Assembly: GCA_016880695.1 (NCBI GenBank)
Contig: JAEHCY010000128.1
Coordinates: 1 to 11,887 of the forward strand
Direction of reading: 5' to 3'
Source of the DNA: Chromatiaceae bacterium
GTDB lineage: Bacteria; Pseudomonadota; Gammaproteobacteria; Chromatiales; Chromatiaceae
DNA: 11,887 nucleotides
Part shown: positions 6,315 through 11,887 of the stretch, in pieces
How positions within the stretch are numbered: the stretch's first letter is position 1
How the letters are laid out: the number at the start of each line of letters is the position of its first letter
Translations under genes and position numbers: made by a program
The notes under the pieces: generated by a model
The model's input: only the letters and a program-made list of their open reading frames with translations
What the model was told of the DNA's origin: nothing
The model's database searches: none

Positions 6315-7661
6315 CTACAGCAGCAGGCGTCGAATGTCGCCCAACAGCCCGCACAGCAGGGTAGTGAAGCGGGCGCCCTCGGCACCGTCGATCACGCGAT
6401 GGTCGTAGGACAGGGACAACGGCAGCACCAGCCGAGGGAGGAACTCGGCGCCGTTCCATACCGGCTTGGTGGTGGAGCGGGACACCCCGAGGATGGCCAC
6501 CTCGGGTGCGTTGACGATTGGGGTGAAAGCGGTGCCGCCGATTCCGCCGAGGCTAGAGATGGTGAAGCAGCCGCCTTGCATGTCGGCCGGCAGTAGCTTG
6601 CCGTCGCGGGCCTTGGTGCTGAGCTCGCCGATCTCGCGGGTGAGCTCCAGGATACCCTTCGAGGTGACGTTTCGGATGACCGGCACCACCAGCCCGTTGG
6701 GGGTGTCCACCGCAAAGCCGATGTGGACGTAGCGCTTGAGGATCAGACTCTCGGCGTCCGGTGCAAGGGAGCTGTTGAACTGGGGCAGGGCGCGAAGGAC
6801 CCCCGCGCAGGCCTTGAGCAGGAAGGGCATCAGGGTGAGCCGGAGTCCCTCCTTGGCCAGGGCGTCCTTCTGGGCATTGCGGAAGGCCTCGAGCTCGGTG
6901 ATATCCGCCTCGTCGTGCTGGGTCACGTGGGGTACCGTGAGCCAGCAGCGGTGCAGATGGGCGCCCGCGAGCTTCTTGATGCGCGAGAGCGGGCGGGTCT
7001 CGACCTCACCCCACTGAGAGAAGTTCACCGCCGGGGCGGCGGGAAGCGCAAACGCTCCGGTTGCGGGAGCCGGGGCGCCCTCGCGCAGGGCCTTCTTGAT
7101 GAATGCTTGAACGTCTTCGCGAAGCACCCGCCCCTTGGGGCCCGTGCCTGCGACCAGCGCCAAGTCTGCACCCAGCTCACGGGCGAAACGGCGCACTGCG
7201 GGGCTGGCGTGGGGTTTGCGCCCGCGGGCGATGGCGACCATATCCTCTGGACGGGGCAGAACCGGCGCCTGCTGGGGCTCTTTCTCCCCCGGCAGGCGAG
7301 GCCCGCGCGCGGGCTCGCTCAGTGTGGGGGCAGGGGGCTCGGAGGCGGCTTGGGCGGTAGCCCCTTCGGCCGCGGGTTGTTCCGCCTCGGCGGCCGGGGG
7401 CGGCTCTGGGGCGGGGTGATCCTCGGTCTCGAAGAACATCAAGAGATCGCCCTTGCTGATCTTGTCACCGACTTTGACCCGGACCTCGCGCACGGTGCCG
7501 CCGAAGGGGGCGGGGATCTCCAGGGTGGCCTTGTCGCTCTCCAGCGTCAGCAGGGACTGCTCGGGCGCGACCCGATCGCCCGGGCGCACCAGTACCTCGA
7601 TGATCTCGACCGCCGAGAAATCGCCAATGTCTGGCAGTAGAACCGGTTTGTCTGTCGCCAC
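6315..7661 (-). CDS. aceF: Dihydrolipoyllysine-residue acetyltransferase, E2 of pyruvate dehydrogenase
   Basis: E2 forms the core of the pyruvate dehydrogenase complex and passes the acetyl group from E1 via lipoyl-lysine to CoA. The chosen start is GTG 7659-7661 (MATDKPVLLPDIGDF), with GGAG eight bases upstream. An in-frame GTG at 7676 would add five residues. The sequence shows one lipoyl domain (1-80, lipoyl Lys44 in ESDKATLEIP) and a long Ala/Pro/Glu linker (81-148). The E1/E3-binding domain follows (about 149-188: PHASPAVRRFARELG and GTGPKGRVLREDV). The catalytic domain (about 220-448) ends with the active-site motif HRVIDG (His421, Asp425). At 448 residues it is smaller than the E. coli protein, which has three lipoyl domains. 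It follows aceE by under 50 bases and is surely co-transcribed. No lpd follows; the E3 must be encoded elsewhere. Confidence 0.96.
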   Translation of the reverse strand: MATDKPVLLPDIGDFSAVEIIEVLVRPGDRVAPEQSLLTLESDKATLEIPAPFGGTVREVRVKVGDKISKGDLLMFFETEDHPAPEPPPAAEAEQPAAEGATAQAASEPPAPTLSEPARGPRLPGEKEPQQAPVLPRPEDMVAIARGRKPHASPAVRRFARELGADLALVAGTGPKGRVLREDVQAFIKKALREGAPAPATGAFALPAAPAVNFSQWGEVETRPLSRIKKLAGAHLHRCWLTVPHVTQHDEADITELEAFRNAQKDALAKEGLRLTLMPFLLKACAGVLRALPQFNSSLAPDAESLILKRYVHIGFAVDTPNGLVVPVIRNVTSKGILELTREIGELSTKARDGKLLPADMQGGCFTISSLGGIGGTAFTPIVNAPEVAILGVSRSTTKPVWNGAEFLPRLVLPLSLSYDHRVIDGAEGARFTTLLCGLLGDIRRLLL

Positions 7662-7703
7662 CCTGTTTTCTCCCACGACGGGTACCCTACGTCAGCCCTG
7701 GTC

Positions 7704-10358
7704 TCAGACCCTGAGCGGGTTTGGCTTGTCGGCGTCGATGCGGTAGCGCCGAATCGCCTCGCTGACCCTGCTCTGGGGCAGCTCCCCCTCATCGGCCAGG
7801 GCCTTGAGGGCAGCCACCGCGATGTAGTAGCGGTTTACCTCGAAGAACTTGCGCAACTGGCTGCGGGTGTCGCTCCGCCCGAAGCCGTCGGTGCCCAGCG
7901 TGAGGTAGCGCCGGGGGATGAAGGGTCGGATCTGGTCGGGGTAGGTGCGGATATAGTCGGTGGCCGCGACCACCGGCCCGGCGTGGGCTGCGAGCTGTTG
8001 CTCTACGTAGCTCTGCTGCGGCGGGGCCTCGGGGTGGAGCAGGTTGTGACGCTGGCAGGCGATGCCTTCGCGGCGCAGTTCGTTGAAACTGGTCACGCTC
8101 CAGACATCCGCCGCCACCTCGAAGTCCTTCGCTAACAGCTCCGCCGCGGCGATCACCTCGCGCAGGATGGTGCCGGAGCCGAGCAACTGCACCCGCTGGC
8201 TGCCACCGCACCCCTCCGCGAACAGGTACAGGCCCCGGCGGATGCTCTCCGCCACCCCTGCCGGCATGGGAGGTTGCGGATAGTTCTCGTTCATGACGGT
8301 GATGTAGTAGAAGACGTTCTCCTGCTCCGTCACCATCCGGCGCAGGCCATCCTGCACGATCACGGCCAGCTCGTAGCCAAAGGCGGGGTCATAGGAGACG
8401 CAGTTAGGGATGGTGGCCGCGACCAGGTGACTGTGGCCGTCCTGGTGCTGGAGTCCCTCGCCGGCCAGGGTGGTGCGCCCCGCCGTCCCCCCAATCAGGA
8501 AACCGCGCGCCTGCATGTCGCCCGCCGCCCAGGCAAGGTCGCCGATACGCTGGAAGCCGAACATGGAGTAGAAGATGTAGAAGGGGATCATGGTCTGGCC
8601 GTGGTTGGCATAGGCCGTGGCCGCGGCGATCCACGACGACATGGCCCCCGCTTCGTTGATCCCTTCCTGCAGGACCTGTCCCTTCTTGTCCTCGCGGTAG
8701 TACAGCACCTGGTCGGAATCCACCGGCGTGTAGAGCTGCCCCACCGAGGAGTAGATGCCGAGCTGGCGGAACATGCCCTCCATGCCGAAGGTGCGCGCCT
8801 CATCCGGAACGATGGGCACCACGAACGGGCCGATCCGCTGATCGCGGATGATCAGGTTCATCAGCCGCACCATGGCCATGGTGGTGGACATCTCCCGCTC
8901 CTCGCTGCCCTCGAGCAAGGGCTGGAAGTCCTCCAGCGTGGGGGTCTCCAGGCGCGGGGCCGCGGTGGAGCGCGCGGGCAGGTAACCCCCGAGCTTCTGC
9001 CGAAGCTCCTGCAGATAGTGCATCTCGGGGCTATCGAGGGGTGGCTTGTAGAATGGGGCGGCGCCGATCTGATCGTCGGAGATGGGGATGTTGAACCGAT
9101 CGCGGAACGCCTTGAGCGCCGCCTCTCCCATTTTCTTCTGGGAGTGGGTGATGTTCATGCCCTCGCCGGCGTCCCCCATACCGTAGCCCTTCACCGTCTT
9201 GGCCAGAATCACCGTCGGCTGGCCCTGGTGGCGCACGGCGGCGGCATAGGCGGCATAGACCTTGATCGGATCGTGTCCGCCGCGGTTGAGGCGCCAGATG
9301 TCTTCATCGGTCAGGTTGGCCACCATCTCGGCCAACTCGGGGTACTTGCCGAAGAAGTGCTGGCGGGTGTAGGCGCCGCCCTTGGCCTTGTAGGCCTGAT
9401 AGTCGCCGTCGAGGCACTCCTCCATCCGCTTGAGCAGCACACCGTTCTTGTCGCGCGCCAGGAGTGGGTCCCAGTAGCTGCCCCAGATCACCTTGATGAC
9501 GTTCCAGCCGGCGCCGCGGAAGTCTGCCTCCAGCTCCTGGATGATCTTACCGTTACCCCGGACCGGGCCATCGAGGCGCTGCAGATTACAGTTGACCACG
9601 AACACCAGGTTGTCCAGCCGCTCACGCGCGGCAAGCGCGATGGCGCCGAGGGATTCGGGCTCGTCCATCTCACCATCGCCGAGGAACGCCCATACCCGGC
9701 GCCCCTCGGTGTTGAGCAGGCCGCGGTCGTGCAGATAGCGCATGAAGCGCGCCTGGTAGATGGCCATGATCGGCCCAAGCCCCATGGACACCGTGGGGAA
9801 CTGCCAGAAATCCGGCATCAGCCAGGGGTGTGGATAGGAGGAGAGGCCGTTGCCGTCCACCTCCTGGCGGAAGCTGTAGAGCTGCTCTTCGCTGATGCGC
9901 CCCTCGAGAAAGGCGCGGGCATAAATGCCGGGGGCGGAGTGGCCCTGGATGAAGAGGAGATCGCCGCCGTGGTCCTGGCTGCGGGCGTGGAAGAAGTGGT
10001 TGTAGCCGATATCGAACAGGGTGGCCACCGAGGCAAACGAGGCGATGTGCCCGCCGAGCTCGGTGGAGAGCCGGTTGGCCTGCACCACCATGGCCATGGC
10101 ATTCCAGCGCACGAAGGAGCGGATGCGCCGCTCCATGGCGCGGTCGCCGGGAAAGCGTTCCTGTGCCGTGACCGGGATGGTGTTGAGGTAGGCGGTGTTG
10201 GCGCTGAAGGGAAGGTAGGCGCCGGAGCGCCGCGCCTTGTCGATGAGCCGTTCGAGCAGGAAATGGGCGCGCTCGGGGCCCTCGTTCTCGAGTACCGCCT
10301 CCAGGGCGTCGAGCCATTCTTGGGTTTCTTGCGGATCGATATCGGGTTTGATCGGCAT
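7704..10358 (-). CDS. aceE: Pyruvate dehydrogenase E1 component, homodimeric type
   Basis: E1 decarboxylates pyruvate with thiamine diphosphate and acetylates the E2 lipoyl group. The protein is 884 residues, near the 887 of E. coli AceE, from ATG 10356-10358 (MPIKPDIDPQETQEWLDAL). Ligands line up with the E. coli enzyme with an offset of two. His104 lies in GGHIASFAS and His140 in GHSAPG. The ThDP/Mg motif is GDGEMDEPES (227-236) with NCNLQ (256-260). His405 lies in NITHSQKK, the cofactor-activating Glu569 in GINEAGA, and His638 in LQHQDGHSH. Only a weak GAG ribosome site precedes the start. A promoter and a 15-bp palindrome lie upstream, and aceF follows. It looks fully functional. The single-chain AceE type, rather than the alpha/beta E1, is usual for gammaproteobacteria. 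Confidence 0.98.
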   Translation of the reverse strand: MPIKPDIDPQETQEWLDALEAVLENEGPERAHFLLERLIDKARRSGAYLPFSANTAYLNTIPVTAQERFPGDRAMERRIRSFVRWNAMAMVVQANRLSTELGGHIASFASVATLFDIGYNHFFHARSQDHGGDLLFIQGHSAPGIYARAFLEGRISEEQLYSFRQEVDGNGLSSYPHPWLMPDFWQFPTVSMGLGPIMAIYQARFMRYLHDRGLLNTEGRRVWAFLGDGEMDEPESLGAIALAARERLDNLVFVVNCNLQRLDGPVRGNGKIIQELEADFRGAGWNVIKVIWGSYWDPLLARDKNGVLLKRMEECLDGDYQAYKAKGGAYTRQHFFGKYPELAEMVANLTDEDIWRLNRGGHDPIKVYAAYAAAVRHQGQPTVILAKTVKGYGMGDAGEGMNITHSQKKMGEAALKAFRDRFNIPISDDQIGAAPFYKPPLDSPEMHYLQELRQKLGGYLPARSTAAPRLETPTLEDFQPLLEGSEEREMSTTMAMVRLMNLIIRDQRIGPFVVPIVPDEARTFGMEGMFRQLGIYSSVGQLYTPVDSDQVLYYREDKKGQVLQEGINEAGAMSSWIAAATAYANHGQTMIPFYIFYSMFGFQRIGDLAWAAGDMQARGFLIGGTAGRTTLAGEGLQHQDGHSHLVAATIPNCVSYDPAFGYELAVIVQDGLRRMVTEQENVFYYITVMNENYPQPPMPAGVAESIRRGLYLFAEGCGGSQRVQLLGSGTILREVIAAAELLAKDFEVAADVWSVTSFNELRREGIACQRHNLLHPEAPPQQSYVEQQLAAHAGPVVAATDYIRTYPDQIRPFIPRRYLTLGTDGFGRSDTRSQLRKFFEVNRYYIAVAALKALADEGELPQSRVSEAIRRYRIDADKPNPLRV

Positions 10359-10373
10359 GAGCGTTCTCGGTCT

Positions 10374-10388
10374 TTGCAGTCACTGCAA
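10374..10388. promoter_or_regulatory. 15-bp palindrome in the aceE leader, candidate operator or hairpin
   Basis: TTGCAGT (10374-10380) and ACTGCAA (10382-10388) are perfect inverted arms around one central base. The site lies 16-30 bases before the aceE start and inside the likely 5' leader. It does not look like the known E. coli PdhR site (AATTGGT..ACCAATT), so no regulator can be named. The one-base loop makes a protein-binding site likelier than an RNA hairpin. Confidence 0.45.
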
Positions 10389-10431
10389 GAGGTCCCGGCC
10401 CGGCCGGTGCCGGGGGGGCCGCACCCGCGCA

Positions 10432-10461
10432 ATTATAAACTGATCAAATACTGAAAATTAA
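10432..10461 (-). promoter_or_regulatory. Putative sigma-70 promoter of aceEF
   Basis: On the minus strand a perfect TATAAT stands at 10437-10432. A weak -35 candidate is TTAATT at 10461-10456 with an 18-base spacer. The patch 10430-10480 is clearly AT-rich in an otherwise GC-rich region. Transcription would begin near 10425, giving a leader of about 65 bases that contains a GC-rich block (10393-10420) and the palindrome at 10374-10388. Confidence 0.55.
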
Positions 10462-10528
10462 GCATTGCAATTGATCTCGCAGAGGGAAATGCAAGGGCGC
10501 CTGGAGAAGGCAACAGGATAACGCAAGA

Positions 10529-10558
10529 AAGGCATCGCCACCGAGGCGGCGATGCCTT
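10529..10558 (-). terminator. Terminator of the sulfur-globule gene pair
   Basis: Arms AAGGCATCGCC (10529-10539) and GGCGATGCCTT (10548-10558) pair perfectly over 11 bp with an eight-base loop. On the minus strand the stem is followed by TTTCTTGCG. It stands 28 bases after the stop at 10587 and upstream of the aceE promoter, so it separates the two transcription units. Confidence 0.8.
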
Positions 10559-10586
10559 AACGAGCCGGGATTGCGCCGCCGAAGGA

Positions 10587-11432
10587 TCAGCGAACGGCAG
10601 CGGGTGGCTTGGCCGGAGGAGGCCCCGCTTGCATAAGTGGCGCCGGTGCCGCCTGGGCGGGCACGGTTGCCGCGGGTGCGGGTGCTGCCACTGGTGCCGG
10701 TGCGGCCACCGCGGGTGCGGATGCTGCTACTGGCGGCGCCACCGGTGCTGGCGCGGCCGGGGGCGGTGCCGTAGCCCCTGCGGGGGCGGCGGGCTCCTGA
10801 ACCTTGGCAGCGGGCGCGGTTTTATCGGCGTCGCTCGGGGCTTCCTTCATCCGAGCCGGTGAGCCGTAGCGGTAGGGGCGAGCGTAGTCGCGATTATTGG
10901 GGCTCTGATAGCGGCCGAGGTTGCGGCGTTGCTCCAGCATCCGCTTCTGGGATTGCTCGCGCCGTGCCTCCATTTCTTCCATCGCCTGTTCGCGCCGGGC
11001 GTTGGATTCCTCCCACAGCTCCTTCATATCCCTACCGAGATAGCCCGGCCCGTAATCCGCGGAGCCAGGACTGGAGTCAAATGGTGTCCGCCACGGTGAG
11101 CCCGTTGCCCAGGGGGGTCCGTAGGAGAAGGGGCCGGGGCCGAACGGGTACCCACCCGCCGAACCCGTCGCCCTGGGGTCCTGGGCCCTTTCCTGGTACT
11201 GCTTGGCGAGCTCCGCCTGGCCGGCGGCGAACTGCTCGGCCAGTTTGCGTTGGGCCTCGATGGCCTGTTGCTGTGCCTTGGCGGCTTGCTCCGCCATGGC
11301 CTTCTGCTGCTCCTGGGTCAGGCCGTAGACGCCGTAGGGGTAGACCGGCGGTGCGCCCCAATACCAGGCATGGGCGGATGTAGAAAGGGAGATGATGGCG
11401 GCGGAGGCGGCAAAGCGAAGGAGCTTATTCAT
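10587..11432 (-). CDS. Exported coiled-coil, Ala/Pro-rich protein, possibly SgpD-like sulfur globule protein
   Basis: The chosen start is ATG 11430-11432 (MNKLLRFAASAAIISLSTSAHA), preceded by GAGG ten bases upstream. A longer frame to 11495 adds 21 residues that lack signal-peptide character. The 281-residue product has a signal peptide cleaved after AHA (residue 22) and a mature start WYWGAPPVYPYG. A Gln/Ala/Glu-rich coiled coil follows (about 38-83), then a Gly/Pro/Tyr linker (88-132) and a second charged coiled coil (about 134-172, rich in Glu/Arg/Met). The tail (205-281) is almost only Ala, Pro and Val. There is no enzyme motif. The aromatic-glycine start plus coiled coil, and the neighbouring globule protein, recall the coiled-coil globule protein SgpD described in Allochromatium vinosum; this is inference. 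It could be some other periplasmic structural protein. Confidence 0.75.
   Translation of the reverse strand: MNKLLRFAASAAIISLSTSAHAWYWGAPPVYPYGVYGLTQEQQKAMAEQAAKAQQQAIEAQRKLAEQFAAGQAELAKQYQERAQDPRATGSAGGYPFGPGPFSYGPPWATGSPWRTPFDSSPGSADYGPGYLGRDMKELWEESNARREQAMEEMEARREQSQKRMLEQRRNLGRYQSPNNRDYARPYRYGSPARMKEAPSDADKTAPAAKVQEPAAPAGATAPPPAAPAPVAPPVAASAPAVAAPAPVAAPAPAATVPAQAAPAPLMQAGPPPAKPPAAVR
10665..10755. repeat. Degenerate tandem repeats coding the Ala/Pro tail
   Basis: GCGGGTGCGG is followed by TGCTGCCACTGG and then recurs about 40-45 bases on with small changes (CGCGGGTGCGGATGCTGCTACTGG). The units code AAPAPVA-type stretches of the upstream-coded protein's tail. Such GC-rich near-repeats can change length by slippage. 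Confidence 0.55.
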
Positions 11433-11474
11433 CACACCACACCTCGTGGGGGGGATTGAGGGATAGGTTGGTGT

Positions 11475-11494
11475 TGGCACACATCCCTGTGCCA
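11475..11494. promoter_or_regulatory. Intergenic hairpin between the two globule-type genes
   Basis: TGGCACA (11475-11481) and TGTGCCA (11488-11494) form a perfect 7-bp stem with a six-base loop. It lies in the 97-base gap between the genes and has no T-run on either side. A processing or partial-termination role that favours the upstream gene is possible but not shown. Confidence 0.4.
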
Positions 11495-11529
11495 TGGAGT
11501 CCTTGGGAGCAGCAAGTCACGCCAGGGCG

Positions 11530-11883
11530 CTATTTGCTCTCAGCGGCTGCGGGAGCAGCGGGGACAACCGGAACTCCGTAGGGCGCGCCGTAGGGGGCAC
11601 CGTAGCCACCGCCCCAAGGACCGCCGTAACCACCCCAAGGACCGCCGCCGTAGGGGCCGTAGCCGTAGCCGTAGTAGTCGTTGTAACGGTTGTACCCGCG
11701 ACCCCAACCGCGGCCACCGCCGCTCATATTCATGTTGAAGTCGCCCCAGCCGTCACCGAACATGTCGTTCCACCAGTCGCCCCCGCGGTTTCCGCCCCAG
11801 GGGCCACCGCCCCACCAGGCACTCGCGGAAGCGGACACACCGAGCAGAGCAGCGATAGCAGCAGCAGTAGCAAGCTTCTTCAT
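11530..11883 (-). CDS. Sulfur globule family protein (exported, Gly/Tyr/Trp-rich)
   Basis: The 117-residue product starts at ATG 11881-11883, only four bases from the window edge, so its ribosome site is outside. Residues 1-22 ([20 protein letters not shown] plus SA) are a clear signal peptide; the mature chain starts WWGGGPWGG. Then come [17 protein letters not shown], an Arg/Tyr/Gly block ([14 protein letters not shown]), and repeated [13 protein letters not shown] and APYGAPYG units, ending in a short Pro/Ala tail. Composition, length and signal peptide match the small structural envelope proteins of the periplasmic sulfur globules of purple sulfur bacteria (SgpA/B/C type). It shares the post-signal aromatic-glycine start with its downstream neighbour. 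Which Sgp it equals cannot be told. A generic glycine-rich cell-envelope protein is the main alternative. Confidence 0.8.
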   Translation of the reverse strand: MKKLATAAAIAALLGVSASASAWWGGGPWGGNRGGDWWNDMFGDGWGDFNMNMSGGGRGWGRGYNRYNDYYGYGYGPYGGGPWGGYGGPWGGGYGAPYGAPYGVPVVPAAPAAAESK

Positions 11884-11887
11884 TTGA

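Noticed and set aside
6723..7640. A 305-codon open frame on the + strand opposite aceF
   Set aside because: Same antisense effect; aceF is certain on the other strand and this frame has no recognisable motif.
8274..10454. A 726-codon open frame on the + strand opposite aceE
   Set aside because: It is a mirror of the GC-rich codon pattern of aceE. It shows no domain or ribosome site, and its His/Val/Glu/Gly-rich text is typical of antisense frames.

Overview
The window looks like a high-GC gammaproteobacterial chromosome, most likely a purple sulfur bacterium of the Chromatiaceae type. The main evidence is the small exported Gly/Tyr/Trp-rich protein at 11530-11883, which resembles sulfur globule envelope proteins, next to a second exported coiled-coil protein. 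The homodimeric AceE-type pyruvate dehydrogenase fits the same assignment. The species call is inference.

The window has two halves. Positions 1 to about 4400 are a graveyard of mobile and accessory DNA. In order it holds: a decayed small gene (24-331, +); a dead IS1182-family element (332-1582) with 18/20 terminal inverted repeats, whose transposase carries a TAC-to-TAA nonsense codon, a one-base frameshift and an internal deletion that removes the first catalytic Asp region; a badly decayed IS1595-family transposase (1598-2442, -) cut at both ends; one intact orphan gene with glycosyltransferase-like features (2457-3380, -); a frameshifted, truncated parallel beta-helix protein fragment (3487-4215, +); and the last ~40 codons of a type I restriction subunit (hsdR, 4237-4365, +).

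Positions 4500-11887 are intact core genome. A two-TM sensor diguanylate cyclase (4520-5959, +) has a GGDEL active site and a canonical I-site. It converges on the pyruvate dehydrogenase operon aceE-aceF (10358 to 6315, -), which ends at a 17-bp hairpin four bases after the aceF stop. No lpd (E3) gene follows. A promoter with a perfect TATAAT and a 15-bp palindrome lie upstream of aceE. Further upstream on the same strand are the sulfur-globule-type gene pair (11883 to 10587), separated by a small hairpin and closed by an 11-bp stem terminator. E1 and E2 together make acetyl-CoA from pyruvate; the globule proteins are exported structural proteins of stored sulfur; the cyclase is a membrane c-di-GMP signalling enzyme.

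I found no RNA gene, CRISPR array or convincing new multi-gene system. The most interesting points are the reconstructable IS wreckage with many single-base indels, the orphan glycosyltransferase kept intact inside it, the variant GGDEL cyclase, and the sulfur-globule gene pair.
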